64,000 nt of DNA from Notamacropus eugenii (GCF_028372415.1 NC_092878.1:1749001-1813000), one strand, 5' to 3'. Counted from the stretch's first letter, positions 11,541 through 25,330 are shown. Numbers and translations: made by a program. Notes: generated from the sequence alone by a model not told the origin.

Positions 11541-12690
11541 AGCCAGAGGAAATAGCTCACAAAGTCTTAGATTCAGTCCCCTGCAATTGCTTCTGATTCT
11601 ACCTCTCTACTAAAATTCTCTTGAATGTCACCAACACCCTTCTTGACAAATCCGACAATCTCTTCTTTATCTTCATTTTTCTTGACCTTTGGGGCATATG
11701 ACACCATTGATAATTGCCTTCTTGAAATTCTCTCCTTATTTGGCTAACAGTTATGAAACATTGTTTTTTTGGTCCTACTTTTCCTTCTACTCCTCTGGTT
11801 CCTATCCCTCCACTGTCTCCCACATCTCAGTCTTCAGTCCTATGACTTTACATCTTGATGTGCTCCCCTTTGGTGGACTCATCTAGGTTCACAATTTCAG
11901 CTACTATCTCTACCTCAAAAGTAAATCTATTTTTTTTTTTATTACTTCTGACCTTTCCCCCGTGGTCCAGCTCTGTGTCTTTAATGTCCTTGGGGATACT
12001 TCCATTTGGGTATCTTTCTATTATTTTACTTAGCAGGTATAAAAAAGGAACTCAGTACCCTTATAAGCAAGTTAACCTCTCCTCATTTGAATTTTTCCAA
12101 TTTTATCAGTTACACTGTCATTCTTAAGACCACTCAAACTAAGGAATTTGGGTCCAACCCTTGACTTTCTGTAGTGAATTATATTCAATTTATCTCCAAG
12201 TCCCATTGATTCTTTTGTCACAATATCCTTAAAATTTGACCCTCTCTTTTCTGATGCCACCACTAATCCAGGTCCCTATTCTTTTTAAGAAGTTCCCTAA
12301 TTGGCCTTCCTAGCTCATCTGTCTTACCTTCAAGTTATCCTACATGCACACCAAGCTGATTTCAAATCACTTTCTTTCGTCACTTTTCTACTCAGTTACA
12401 ATATCTCCCAATCAATCAGCCCCAGAGTACTTCACTGTGTCATATTCATACCCACATTTGCAATTTTGCTCATACTAGTTCTCTTTCTGGTATGCCTTCC
12501 CTCACATCTGACATGCTTTCTCTCCTCCTCTCCTTTTATCTGAACTCTGCACATGCTCTGCTGTCCTCTGCAGTCCTGATTACCTGCTGTATATTTTTTG
12601 GCACTTGATTACATTTTCCTTAGCACTTTTGCATAAAGTCTTCTTTATGTACAGCTCGCATTTGGATAGCTCCTTAAGGATGGCTCTGTG
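11541..12690 (+). mobile_element. L2 LINE, ORF2 to 3' end
   Basis: The + strand carries degraded L2 ORF2 sequence: TTCTTGACCTTTGGGGCATA (11689) corresponds to the LDLSAAFDT block of L2 reverse transcriptase. Later L2 blocks follow, such as CCTAATTGGCCTTCCTAGCT (12296). Many stops and shifts. Orientation is opposite to the neighbouring CR1/L3 piece. Confidence 0.65.
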
Positions 12691-13095
12691 AAGTAAGAAG
12701 TACAGGTATTGTGGAGGAGAAAACCCAGTGAAGGAAAATGCTTAAGATCACAGAACCTGAGAATCAAACAGGACCTCAGGAGCTACTTCATCCAATGAAA
12801 GCTGAATAGGAAAGAATCTCAGGTCAATGTCCCCAATTTTGATTCCTTGCAAAATTTGTTGTTGGTGGTATTGTTGCTGACAACTGACTATTAAAGGGAC
12901 AGTTTCAAAAGATATTTAGAAAGTAGTCATCCATAAGAATCACAATAAGTTCATTAAGAACACATCATTCCAGATTAAACTCATTTCTTTTTTTTTCACG
13001 GAAATGCTAGACTGGTGTGTCAGGGAAGTACCTACTATGTACCAGGCCTTGTGCTAAGTGCTTTAAAAATACTATCCCATTTGATCAACTAAGAG
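12690..13095 (-). mobile_element. Degraded MIR-type fragments
   Basis: Weak antisense MIR traces near 12,700-12,790 (AGGAGAAAACCCAGTGAAG) and a clearer TACCTACTATGTACCAGGCC end at 13,028. Between them nothing recognisable. Confidence 0.4.
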
Positions 13096-13184
13096 AAATC
13101 CAAGAATAAAGGAGATTTCAGCAAGTTTTTCTTATACATAGCAAAGTATCTAATCAAATCCCAAGGACAAGAGAGAGAGAGATA

Positions 13185-13394
13185 TATTGTTGTTCAGGGT
13201 TTTCTCGGCAAAGGTACTGGAGTGTTTTGTCCTTTTATTCCCTAGCTCATTTTACAGATGAGGAAACTGAGGCAAACAGGGTTAAGTGACTCGCCCTGGG
13301 TCACACAGCTGGTGAGTGAGGCCATATTTGAACTCAGGTCTTCCTGATTCCAGGCCAAGACCTGTACATACTGCACCACCTAGCTGCCCCAGAG
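13185..13394 (-). mobile_element. tRNA-derived SINE, near full length
   Basis: The antisense 3' tail (TTTTCTCGGCAAAGGTACTGG), core (CAGATGAGGAAACTGAGGCA at 13255) and head (TGCACCACCTAGCTGCCCC at 13371) are all present. This SINE type has the CTCCAGTA...TTTGCC tail also seen at 34.7 and 55.6-55.9 kb. Confidence 0.75.
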
Positions 13395-15224
13395 AGATGT
13401 AAGCTATACTCAGGACTTCAGCTTTTTCAGTTTAAGAAGGACTAAATAGAGTCAGATAGATTTGGAATTGGTCCAATGATAAAAAACAAAATGTAGTGAC
13501 TCATGTCACTCAGAAATAAAGTCTTTAGTAGAATATCCTGTGGCCCAGGGTTACAAAACATTTTCTGTCCAACTTGGATTTTTCTGTTTTCTTCCAAGTA
13601 GTTAACATCTTGTAACCAGATGACCTCAGGAGGCCCAACTCTGAAATTCTATGATTCACAGTACATAAAAGACAAATAGAAGCAGGAAGTGTTCTCTCCC
13701 CTCTCAACTTTTCTCAGAAGGCTTTTTAGTGGCCACTGATTTCTTTCATATCAAGGAGAAGAGCCAATGCAATAAAATGTAGAATGAAAGTGAAAGGATG
13801 AACAGGCTTAATTCACTGGATTTAACAGTGGCCAAAGGCAGACACCCCTCACTGCAGAAGCAGGAAAGGCTTTCTTTGTTTCATCTTTTCCCTCTTCATC
13901 TCCCTTCTCAAAGAAGTCACTGTCTTCCCAATTCAGAGGGAGAGAAGCAAGCACAAGAAGGAGAGAGGGGCAAGAGGCAGGTGTCACCATTAGCAGTTTG
14001 TAATAGTCTCCATACCATGACCCTTCCTGACATTCTAAAACTAACTGCAATCGCAGCGCTGAACAGCAGCTCTAGGGAGAAGAAGGGGAACATATACACA
14101 GCTTGGGAAGTCTACATGGCATCAAGATGGTGGACAAATTCCCAAATCTCCACTTCTTAACCTCACTTCTCCTTCCTTCCAAAATTTTCTATGAACAGTT
14201 CCAGATAGCCCAGTCAGTGGTTGGCAGATCTTTGGAAACGCATCTCCATCTTGAAATTTATCTCCATCTTCATGGCAATGGTGATACAAGGTTACAAGTT
14301 AGGCAATGGCCAAGTCCAACCTCAACAGGTATTCACAGTGTACATGGATTTTAGAGGATGGACAAGCATTCTTTAGTTTGTTCTGGTCCACTAACCACAT
14401 GGTAAAGAGAGAAAATTTTGATTGACTGCTGAACAGAACTGGAGAGCATTGTAAAGGCACTAACTGGCCAAAGCAAGCCTCTTTCCCTTTGCTTCTTGAC
14501 AGCAGCTAAAGGAGAGAGACACATTATAACTCTCTAAACAGAGAGAAGACTTGAACCCAGCCCTACTCAGGGCATTTATGTGACCGGTGAATAGGAATGT
14601 CTCTTCTTTGTCTCTTGGCATTTGTTCATTCCTACTTTTAGGCAAAGGAGTATTTTAGGCAGTTACAACCTTGTGAGCTTTGAATGGCTGGAATGGCCAG
14701 CTACCAAAGATCCAGGAGCCAGCCTATGCCAGATTTTGCAGTCAATCAAGAGAAGAGAAGCCCTGAATAAACTTTTCAATTCAGCCTAATTGGTAGGCAG
14801 CTAAGGAGTTACAATAATTCATTCATTGGCTATGCCTCATTTGGAAGCAAACTTTGGTGAGGCAAATGCCTTGTAGCAACTCCTTTCAGTTTGAGTTCAT
14901 TCTCCCTAAGGACCAAGATGACATAGGGGAGGGTGTATCTCCAGGTGTTAGGGAGAAATATTTTAGCTTCTCTTCCTGCTACCCTTAAAAGTTAATTTCT
15001 ATTAATTGGTTAAATGATACTGGGACACTAATTACTGGCAACTGATATTGAAAAGCTGATAGAATTTGAAAAAGACACCTCTGGACTCTTAGGGGTACCC
15101 CTAGAACCTTGAAAGGGAGATGTAGCCTTGTTCAGGCAGAGGGAACCCAAAGTATGGCTACAAAAGGATAAATAAAGAGCAGTAAAACAATATAGGCTGT
15201 TTGGGAGAGAGGACCAATATTTGG

Positions 15225-15310
15225 AAGTAGTTAGAATGAGGAAAGACTTCATGTAGAAGGTGGAAATTGCACTGAATCTTGAAGGAAAAGACAAATTTTG
15301 TGAGGTAGCA
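15225..15310 (-). mobile_element. Degraded L2 fragment
   Basis: GACTTCATGTAGAAGGTGGA followed by TTGAATCTTGAAGGAA-type sequence matches antisense L2 (compare 27520-27560 and 33530-33570). A similar scrap is seen around 15985-16050. The rest of 13,395-16,380 shows no recognisable element. Confidence 0.45.
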
Positions 15311-17104
15311 ATGAAGAGGGAGGACATTTCCTATTAGTTCCTACCTTATATTAATTTTATTTGTATACGTGCAGTATCAGCATTCCCCCCACCCCCCAAC
15401 CAGTAGAATATAAGCTATTTAGGACAGATTTCATCTTTGTATTCTATCCGGCAATATTCTCATACTCCACTGAATCTGTGATCTCATCAATGTGCGTCTC
15501 TCTTGAGTAACACAAATCACAAACTATGTCCATACATCTTACGTGGCTTTTGTCAAGTTCCTCTCATAAATTCACCGCAGTGTCCACCCAGAAAGCAAAG
15601 AGACTTCATCACATTATCTTAACATCCCAAAGATGCCAATGGAAGCTATGGATTATACGCTGGTTATCTTTCTATCTCGTCGTATACCAGCTCATCTCTT
15701 TGGATCCTGAATTTCCCCAAAGAAATCTTTCTCACAACTTTTACTTCATAATTCCTTGAGAATATACTCCAGCCAAACCTCTGCTACACAGCCAAATTCT
15801 ATTAAGTGCCTATCCTGCATATGGCTTTATTTCAAACCATTAAACAAATATGAATTTGTCTAATCTGAACAATAAAGACAATCACACAAGAGGAGCACAA
15901 AGCAGTACATCATGATTTGCAAGGCGAGTGTTAGAAATAATGACTTCTCTGAGAATAAAAGGAGAGCTCACTTTAGTTTGGAATGATCTCAGAAAATTCC
16001 ATGGAAGAAGGACTTGAACTGAACCTTGAAAGATGGTTAGAATTTTGCTAATGGAACACAGGAAAAATAAATGAAGAAAAATGTTCCCATGTTAGGGGAC
16101 ATCTTTAGTGTTTTTTCCAACTTCCTATCCTGATCTCCAAGATGAATCCATTATGTGAAATTTTCATAGATGCATAAATACAAACTTAACAACAAAGCAC
16201 ACAAAGTCAAACTCTATGTCATTGCTTTGCCACCGATTCTTTTCTAGAGTATGAATTATATCCTATCTTTTTTTATTGGGCATTAAAATGACTTTATTAG
16301 GTCTTCATCTGTAAAAACTATTTCTATTTTCTTGCAAAGGAAAAGTTAATTTATTTATATGTCTGTCAAATCTGAAAACAAATCAAAATTCATATATAAA
16401 GGAAAAGGTGTCTTTAATTGAGGCCAAAGGAGTTGCAAGTTGGGACACTTCACTGCACAAGAGTACAGGAGTACCCAAAGAAGGGACTTACAGGAAAGGT
16501 TTTTTATACACTCAGGAGGGGATGAGAGGAAGGCCAGATAAATTGATGGGATAGAGAGCTAGGAGTTATTTATTACTTTGCCTAGATAAATTGATTTGAT
16601 AAATTCAACGAGATAAATTACTTTAACCATGGGGTCATTTGAAATGTTGGGGTTAGGAGACAGGTAGTGGATATGGTGTTCTTGAAGAGGACCAATGACA
16701 TTGTGAAGTGTTGTCTAGATTTTACATATGAATTGGATTAGAGCAAGGCATTGCTGTACAAAGTCATCAGCCTCATTCTCTGCTCCCCATCATAGCCCTT
16801 AGTCATTGAATGGACGTTGTCTCAAACTTGGGAAAAAGCTCCGTTTATTAAGGCCAAGTCTATCTGATGGAACAGCAAGGGAAGTGGTGGTCTCTGGAAG
16901 CAGCTGTTAAGTTTGAGTAGGCTCTGATAGTGGAGTCAGGACCTAGATATGGAGGGTCAGCTATTACAATATTATTAGGTTTACTGCCCTAACAGGGCAA
17001 TTCAGAGTCATAAAAAGGGGGCATTGTCCAATTTAACTTCACATTCCTCATGGTCCCTACATGTCAATCTCATAGATTAGAGCAATTTTCTGTGATAGCT
17101 GTAC

Positions 17105-17300
17105 TATGATGGACAGCAGTTGGTTAGTGATGGTGTAGTGGAAAGAGAGTTGGACCTAAATTCAGAGGACCAGTATTCTAACCAGCGATGCCCCTTATTG
17201 TGGGACTTTCAGGAACTCACTGGAGGGCTCTGGGCCTCAGAGCCTTCATCTCTAAAATGAGAGATTACTAAACACCTCTTAAGAAGGTGTCCAGGGGTGT
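17105..17300 (+). mobile_element. MIR/CORE-type SINE
   Basis: TGATGGTGTAGTGGAAAGAG head and a GGGCCTCAGAGCCTTCATCT core. 16,380-17,100 contains an unresolved, possibly repetitive segment; 17,301-18,100 shows nothing recognisable. Confidence 0.55.
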
Positions 17301-18099
17301 GCCTTCTGTAAACCTATTCATTGTTCTGGGTGGATGTATAAAAATCTGCTACCTGAGTCATCCCTGAAGCAAAGTAAGCTTCCTGCTTTGGGGAGGGGAG
17401 TCCCAGAACAATGATCCAGGGAGGCAGTATGTGAAGAAGATGTAGCTTTGGGGGAAAAAAGAAAAAGAAAAAGATCTGTGGCTCACAAACATACCATTAA
17501 TTCCTAACACCATAAAAAAAAAAGAAATCACTCATCAGGAAACTGAAAGACTGACCACCCCCTTCCATACACGTTCCTCTCAGGCCGCATGTTGGGTTTG
17601 GGGTTTTGTTTGTTTTGTGTTATTTGTTTTTGCTTTTGTGATTTCCCCCCTTCAAGGCTTCTAATCTAGATATTTCCTTTCCCTTGATTTCAATCATATC
17701 AAAATGTGGAACACTGATTTTGACAGAGGTCCTCTCCATCCCCAGCCCATTCATCTACAGATAGTCTGGCAGCCTGCTAGGTAGGAGCACCAATGTAAGT
17801 TCTCTCTGCATTCACAGAGAATTGGGCTGAAGGAGTTAAATGAATTTTGAAAATGTGAGCACTCACAAATGAGAGGTTCGTTACCCCTTGAGATCTTCTA
17901 TGCATTCACCTTGTCTGCTGTTTTTTTCCTGTGACACTCACTCATTACATGCTATTCTGTTCTGTAATTATTTGTGTGCATGCGTAATATCTTCTACAGA
18001 ATGAGTGTGGTATGAGGTGACCCTGACTTCATTTTTCAGATGAGATCCAGTGTAATTCAGTGGTTTTCCATCAACATAAATGCTAGTCTATAAGCCTCC

Positions 18100-18315
18100 A
18101 GAACTCAACTCAATTCAATTCAGTTAACATTTATTTAGCATTTACCATGTGGCTGGCAAAGTTCTCAGTAATGGGGATACAATGATGAAAAACAGAGCCC
18201 CTGCCTGCGAGGGGCTTCCAGTCTAATAAGGGGCAATGACATATACACAAATAACTGTAAAAGGTAGACTGTGATGGGGCAAAGGAACGATCCAATATGC
18301 TCTATGAAGATTTGA
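18100..18315 (-). mobile_element. L2 LINE 3' fragment
   Basis: TTAACATTTATTTAGCATTT (18123), a GGGGATACAATGATGAAAAA block and GAGGGGCTTCCAGTCTAATA match the antisense L2 3' end. Confidence 0.6.
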
Positions 18316-18629
18316 GGAGATGAGTTAGGATATGTTGTAGTGGATTCAGTTTCATGACTTCTCCCAGTAACTACGATGGCTGAATGGAAAGAATACTAGA
18401 TCAGAACCTAATTTGCCCTAAAGCTGTGAGTGGCAAGATTCGAATTTCTGCATCCACACATGCATATGCCTCAGAGGGCTCCTCTGTAATGGGCTGCACA
18501 GAGTTGGAACAAGCAGCTTGTGCCATCGGTGTTGATTGACCAAAGCCATCAAGATACCAGCTCTTGACTTAATGGTTAGGCGTTTAATACATATTTGATC
18601 CATAATATTAGCTACTTTACACTTTCAGG

Positions 18630-18835
18630 TTCACAAGGCACATCAAATACATTATCTCATTTGATCCTCACCACAGTCTTGCAAGGTAGCTACTCTTATT
18701 ATTCCCATTTTACAGATTATGGTATGTAGAGAAGTTGTGACTTGCCCAGGATCATATAACTCTTAAGTGTCTGAAATAAGATTGGAAATCCAGTCTTCTT
18801 CACTCCAAATCTAGTGTTCCATGCACTCTTGCAAC
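18630..18835 (-). mobile_element. MIR-type SINE
   Basis: CATTATCTCATTTGATCCTC (18650), CCCATTTTACAGATTATGGT (18703) and GTGACTTGCCCAGGATCATA are antisense MIR core blocks. 18,836-19,890 has no recognisable element apart from an A/T run at 19,811. Confidence 0.65.
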
Positions 18836-19894
18836 CAGCTGCTTCTGTCCATTGACAGAATGGACTGAGAATAATTCTGAAGGTGGAAGGGGGTAGGGGA
18901 AGGGAAGAGGAGAAGTCCCAAAAGCTAAGACAAGGTCAACATAAAAACCAGAGACTGAAGCAGCTGACTGACATCTACCCAGTTTTATGGAGAGCATTGA
19001 TTTGTCATCCCTAGGACCATAATTTTGAGTAGTATAGTTCCCGCGGTGAAAAAAATAACTATTTCCCGAAAATCTATGTGTGTGAATGGAGAGCTCCCTG
19101 GTAATCACACCACTGCTCATTAAACAGAATTTTGCCTCCAGGGTACTTTGCTACGAAATCATTACCGATATCCTATCTCAGCAAACCACCGGTTAACCCT
19201 CTGTTTTCCTGAGTGACTTTCTAAGACTTCTTATGAAGATACAATGGAGAAATTGATGTGACTGGAATAGGCGAGTCAAAGATGACTTTGGATGATGGTT
19301 CTATACCACAGGTTAGGCTACCTTTCAGAAGCAGGGATACAAACTGCTAACCTCTATTCTTCTGCCTGCCCTCCAGTAGAAATAAGCAAAGTTTTCTGAA
19401 TCATACGAAAACCAGGGATATTTTTTTTTTGGCTTATGTTTGGGTTTGGAACTTTGCTTTCTGGCTCAGGCTTCATAGTCCCCAAAGCAGTGGCTTATTT
19501 CTGGAGCCCTGGAAATGGAGGAGAGAAAAGTTCTGACCCAGCTCCTCTACTTTCAGGAAGTAAACATTACTCAGCTGTAGGGTTGAAGTTTGCTTTCAGA
19601 CTTTCTGAAGAGCCAATAAATCAGGTTTCAGCCTAAGCTACACTTAAAAACCAGTTCCTGGTAGCATATACTCATGGCCTGTGACCTTCTAGGTCCAACC
19701 CTGACTCCAAGTGTGTCTGAAAGTATAGAGGACAATCATAGCCACAAAAGGAAGACAAGGACCAGCCCTGGGCAAAAGCCTCAATCCCATCTGCTGGGGC
19801 ATCCCCAACCTTTTTTTTTTTTTTGCATCTACCCAAGACACCTATCCAATGGTGAAAATATTTGCTCTGACAGGTCAGTCGGAAAGGGCTATGT

Positions 19895-20090
19895 GGGCTA
19901 AAGAGAAATTGTGGTGTATTGGAAGGAATGTTTAATTGGGAGTCAGGAATCTTGGCTTTGGGTTCTAGATTGGTCACTACTTCACTTAACCACTTTGGGC
20001 CTCAGTTTCCTCATATGTAAAATGATGACAGAGGTACTGGATGATCTCTAAGATATCTTTCCATTCTGACATTCTAAGTCTATGAACTCA
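19895..20090 (+). mobile_element. MIR/CORE-type SINE
   Basis: TTGTGGTGTATTGGAAGGAA head, GGCCTCAGTTTCCTCATATG core (19999), and a TTCCATTCTGACATTCTAAG tail. Confidence 0.65.
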
Positions 20091-20159
20091 TATTGCACAG
20101 GTAGCTACATTTTCCATATTGCTTCCCCAGGAACAAGACCGTCAAGCTATTCTATTATA

Positions 20160-21770
20160 CTATATTCTAGTCTAATCAATAAACTTTAAAAAGTGTTTAC
20201 TAAGTGCAAGCCACAGTGTTAGAGACTAGGAATACAGAGATGAAAAAAGAAAATAGCATAGTTTCTGCCCAACTAATAAGGAGCATGACGCATACCCAGA
20301 TAAGTATGGCACAGTACATGAAATTGGGGGGGGGGGTAGGGTTTGACTGTAATGTCATTGACATAAAGAACTCCTCAGGAGGAAACTCTCTTTATCAATA
20401 CAGACTGAAAAAGTACTTTGCAATTTATAGTCATAGAGGGTTGTCTGGGACAGTTAAATGACTTGCTTATGGTTAGTTACATGGCCAATATGTATTAGAG
20501 CCAAGATCTAAAATCATGTCATCCAGACTTTGAGGCTCACCAACCATTATACCATGTTGCCTCTCACGTAGTATGTACATTGCATTGTAGGTACTTAACA
20601 GATGTTTTTGAAGTTGTATATTTTTTTTCTCTAATGATAAAATTTATATGGGATGAGGGCAAAAGCATTCTCTATGCAAAGTATTTTAGCGAATGAGAAA
20701 GGAGCTCTCATTTTCACTGGGGGGATCCTTTCATGAATTAGAGGACACCTAAGCTAAGGCCTTTAAGGAAGAGAAGGATTTCAGTCGGCAGTAATAAGGG
20801 CAGAGAAAGCTGTAATTTTGGGGGAAATGATCCATTCAAATACATTGAATCAAAGAGGGCAGGACAAGATCAAGGTAGTTTAGTCTGGCAGGAGCATAGG
20901 ATAGATGAAGAGCAGTCTGAAATGCAGCTGGAGAAATAGTCTGGAGTCAGATTTTGGAAGGCCCTAAATGCTAAACTAAGTCTGTATTCTATACTAGAGA
21001 CAATAGGGAGCCACGGAAGGTTGAGGGCAGGGGGTGACATAGTTATAACTATGTTTATTTTTGAAAGCTGTGGAGGACAAAGAAGAGAAAGAGGAGGCAG
21101 AGAGACCAGTCAGAAGGCTACTACAATAGTCCAGGCAAGAATTCTGAACCAGAGTGATAGCAGTATGGCTATAGAGAAGATGAACTCAAGAGATACTATA
21201 GGAGTAGACATCAGGTCAATGAGTTGAGTACTTTCCTCTGTGCCAGTTACTGTACTAAGTGATGAATAGGAGTTGGCATTTTCCTGCATATACAAGATGT
21301 GGGAAAAGGAAGATTAATTAATGACTGAGGTTCTGAGCCTGGATGACATTAGAAATCAGAAAGTAAAAGAGTTTAGGCAGGAAGATGCTGGGTCCATTTT
21401 TGGACATGTTGAGTTTCAGTTGCTACTTGTACATAAAGGTGAAGATAGTGAAAAATGCAGGGCTTCAGGGAATAAGTTGGACCTGAATATTGAGATATGC
21501 AATTTATACATAGAGGTGGTCATTGAATCCATATCACCAAGATTCTCAAGGGCAAAAGTGTAAAGAGAAGGGAAGGCTAAGGATAGAAATCTTGGGTGGG
21601 TGGGGGTATACCCATACCAAGGAGCTGTAAAGTGTAAAAAAACAGGAAAGGAAGGTGAGAAAGCACAGTTAGATAGATAGAGGAGAACCAGGACTAGGGT
21701 AATATGGAAGAGGAGTTCCTCCTTGGTAGAACAAGGAAGCAGGAGTGTGAAGGACTGTATAGTCAACAAC
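20160..21770 (-). mobile_element. Long L2 LINE copy, minus strand
   Basis: From its antisense 3' end (AAGTGTTTACTAAGTGCAAG, 20192) through GACAATAGGGAGCCACGGAA (21000), GCTACTACAATAGTCCAGGC (21117) and further blocks in correct order, this is the longest recognisable L2 in the window. SINEs interrupt it (20395-20575). Sequence to about 23,000 may continue the same L2 but I cannot confirm it. Confidence 0.6.
20395..20575 (-). mobile_element. Degraded MIR-type SINE inside L2
   Basis: TTAAATGACTTGCTTATGGT (20454) and a CAACCATTATACCATGTTGC end match the antisense MIR pattern. Confidence 0.5.
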
Positions 21771-22234
21771 AACAACAGTAATAGTAATTACAATAACTCA
21801 CCTGGATAGAAGCAGAAGATGGAAAAACAAATGGGTGGGAAGAAAACAGAGGTAACCAGAAGAGCACATAGTTTCTTAAATTTAGCCAGGAATGGGAGGA
21901 GGAAGCTATAACAACAGATTAATGGGAAAGCAAAGTCAACAGAGATCTTTTCAGGTAGGGGAGAAAGATTTGAGTATATTTATGGCCAAAGGGAATGATC
22001 CAGTACAAGACTAAAGATGAAAGCACTCACTGTAGCAAAATACTTAGAGAAAACAGAAGAGAGAGCAGAGGGCACAATTATAAGGGTTAGTGGTGGCAAG
22101 GAGAAAGGTCTCATCCTCTGAGACCAGAAAGACAAGAAAACAATGATACAAAGAGGCTATGAGGTACGATGAAGGAGAAATGAAGATATTGAAGACCAAA
22201 ATAGCTTCAGTCTTCTCAGTAACGTAAGCAGTCA

Positions 22235-22425
22235 AAAGATCATTAGATCAGACTTGGAAAAGACCAGAAATTACATGGTTCTTCCCTTTCATTTTACATA
22301 AGAGACAACTGAAGTGACTTTCTCAAGATCATGAAGAAGATATTAAGTAGTAGAGTTGGGATTTGAACTCAGATCCTCTCACTTCAAATCCAACAATCTT
22401 TCTACTACAAGTCCTAGAGCATTTC
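22235..22425 (-). mobile_element. MIR-type SINE
   Basis: TTCATTTTACATAAGAGACA (22289), AGTTGGGATTTGAACTCAGA (22354) and a TCTACTACA end. The surrounding 21,770-23,000 may be degenerate L2. Confidence 0.55.
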
Positions 22426-23149
22426 CTGAGGCACACAGAAGCTAGGGGACTTGTCCAAAATCACATGGAAAATTAGTGTGAGAGAATTCCAAGTAGGTCT
22501 TTCTGGCTGTAAGCTGAACACTTTATTCACTATTTCTCTGTTACCTTTCTGGCAACAAGGTCATATGATGGGAGAAAGGGTTTAGGACTGGGATTGTGGA
22601 GCTTGAGGTGAGAGTTTTGGAATAGACATGGTGAGGAATACAGTACTGAATAAGAGACAAATAAAAAAATTTCTGTATATTGGTGAAGGCACAGTTGAGG
22701 TTAGCCAGGATGAATTTTTGGTGAACCTAATAGGTTGAGTTTTGTGACTTCCTCCCCTAACAATCTCAGGCTTAGCAGATGGTAGAGTTGGCTCCAGGCT
22801 GGAGTTTAGAAGAGCAGGAAAACTGGAGAAACAAGGGATTTTGAGAAGCAGGGAAGGAGGACCATACCCTATTGGAATGCCTCACTAAACAGTCAAATTT
22901 CTGAAAGAAGAAAATGGAATAAAGTGCAGGAGTGACAAATTATGAGAACATAGAGTAAATAAAGACTGGAGCTTCCAGTGAGATGGAACATCAAGTTCAT
23001 TAGGGAGATGACAGAAAATTCTGTTCAGAAAGAGGAATGCCACTGTTCATTGTATCTAAAACAATGAGTCTTCTACAAATCCAAGTAAAAACCATAAAAC
23101 TTTCTCTTTTTTGCATTGTGGGCAAGGGCTCCCATGCACTAGGATTGGG

Positions 23150-23530
23150 TATTCAACATGGGAGAGATATGGTACACTGGCTCTGGAGACAAAAAACACG
23201 GGTTCAAAAGCCACCTCAGGGGCTTACTACCTATGACTCTGGGCAAGTCCCAACCTCCCTAAGTTTTAGATTCCTCACCTACAAAATGAGATGGTTGGAT
23301 CAGATAACCTCTGAGGTCTCTTCTAGATGAAAATCTGTGATCCTATATGATTATTAAAGACAGGGAAGCTTTGTTTCTTTCAAGTACTAGGGTTGAACAT
23401 AAAGTCATTTAACTGGCATAGACAGTGCTAAGAAGTATGAAGTGACCTTCCCAAGGTCACAGGAGTAGTGATTAACAAACCAGGATTCAATCCCAGATCT
23501 TTTTACTCCATATCCACTACACTACACATA
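23150..23530. mobile_element. Sense SINE (23150-23345) followed by antisense MIR (23400-23530)
   Basis: The + copy has TACACTGGCTCTGGAGACAA and CTGGGCAAGTCCCAACCTCC. The minus copy has TGACCTTCCCAAGGTCACAG. 23,531-24,480 shows only a short (GT)10 run at 23,652. Confidence 0.55.
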
Positions 23531-24489
23531 TTAAATAATTAAGTTTAGATCTAATAGTCATTTCTTCAGGGTTTTTAAGAAGGAAAGAGTATGTATATTA
23601 ACAAACTTATAATTATATTCTTTAAAATATAGATTGTGTTATGTACAAGTTCATGTGTGTGTGTGTGTGTGTCTCAATGGCTACAATTATATATGAAGAC
23701 CTGTCTGGAATATCCTCAATGCCTATTAAAATTCCAACCTTTCTACGGGGCAGGAATCACCTGCCTATATGATATGTGGTGACTACTTTATCAACACCCT
23801 TCAATTTTCTGTCACCCAGATGTTTCACAGTGAATGAAATTCTCCCACCTGGTCCCACACTACCAATCTTTCCAGACTTTTCCCTCTTTATTCTTGTATT
23901 CAAATCCCTTGTTGCAGTCGATCCACATAACATATTCATTCCTGCCTCCTTGCTTTTGCTCATGCTGTGCCTTATGAAGCTAGTCCTTTCCAAATGTGAA
24001 TGCTAAATGGTATATTCTAATGATCTTCCATCATGAACTATGTATGAAAAATTTTAAGTTAAAGTTTCTGATAAACAAGATTATAAAAATTTTATTGGTA
24101 GGAAAGTGCCTTAGCAATAGCTCTTAAAGCCTTTTTCATTTTGTTGTCTTTACCCAAGGGCTCAAAACCATCCTTTACATATAGGTACAGATATACTAGA
24201 GCTCTCAAGAGCAAATTTTTAAATTTTCAGCGAGCATTTTCATGTCAGAAATCGGCAAACACTCTAGGTTCAGGTCTGACATTGTTTTGTTGATTATCTA
24301 GACTTAAGAAAGTGATATTAATAATGCAAATTAAACTTAAAAGAGTGTCAGGGGTACAGTTCCCCACCTAGAGATCTGGTTGTTAAACATTTGCCATCAC
24401 ACAATCTTTATAGGCATCTCTTCAAACATATTTCTTTTGCTTGGACTAATAAACTAATAGAAAATAGGAGTAGAAATGAAGTTGAATGT

Positions 24490-24860
24490 TAGAAAATTAG
24501 AATTCCACTAGACCTTAAAGATGCTCTCCCCTATTTTATGATGAGGAAACTTACGCAAACAGGTTACGTGACTTGCCCTCAACTAGTTGAAGGTAGAACC
24601 AAAGCCTAGGTCTCCCAACTCCTAATCTAGTACCCTTTCCATTATTTACCTCACTGCTTTTTATATATATGGAATGCAGCATGGTGTAGTGGAAAGAATG
24701 CTGAGTTTGGAGTCTGGGTTCAAATCCCAGTTTTGCCACTTATTATCAGTACGTCTATGAGAAGACGATTTTTCTGCTCTGGGCCCCAGTTTCTTCATGT
24801 ATAAAATGCTAGAATTGGCCTCGCTGATCTCTATATCTGTGACCTCTATATTTATGACCC
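24490..24860. mobile_element. Head-to-head SINE pair
   Basis: Minus MIR-type copy about 24490-24665 (TGATGAGGAAACTTACGCAA) followed at once by a + copy 24670-24860 (ATGGTGTAGTGGAAAGAATG; TTCTTCATGTATAAAATGCT). Confidence 0.6.
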
Positions 24861-24869
24861 CATGATAAA

Positions 24870-25325
24870 TGCTACTAAGTGCTCAGAGAAAAGAGAGAGC
24901 TCACTTGGACCTGAGATAAGAGACAGCTTTTCAGGAAAAGTGAGATTGGAGCTGGACCTTGACAGATGTGGAAGGTCAGTTGCACAGACAGTAATCTAGG
25001 AGACTGTAGGAACAAAGTTTAACTGTGAGGAAATATTGTTTGTGTTCTGGGAGCAGTCCAGGTAAACTGGAGCCCATGGGGTTATAGCAGAGACAAGCCT
25101 GAAAAGTCAGGTTGGAATCAGATTATTAACAGTTATCAATGCCAGGTAAAGGAAGTGGGATTTCTTAAAATATACAATAGGGATATACTGAAAGGCTTGA
25201 TCAAAGAGGTGATATGATTGGAGTTGTACACTATGAAGATTTATCCATCATTTGTGGGTTGAATTGAAGCGAGGGAAAGATGGAGGTGGAGAGAATGGTT
25301 AGGAGGTTAGTGCAGTAGTCTCTTT
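24870..25325 (-). mobile_element. L2 LINE fragment
   Basis: Antisense L2 blocks: CTTTTCAGGAAAAGTGAGATT (24929), AGGTGATATGATTGGAGTTG (25208) and GGTTAGGAGGTTAGTGCAGT (25297). It ends directly before the palindromic MITE. Confidence 0.55.
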
Positions 25326-25330
25326 AGAGC

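Noticed and set aside
16380..16690. Possible retroviral LTR
   Set aside because: The sequence has a repeat-like feel, but I could find no TG...CA ends, primer-binding site, poly(A) signal or duplicate copy in the window.
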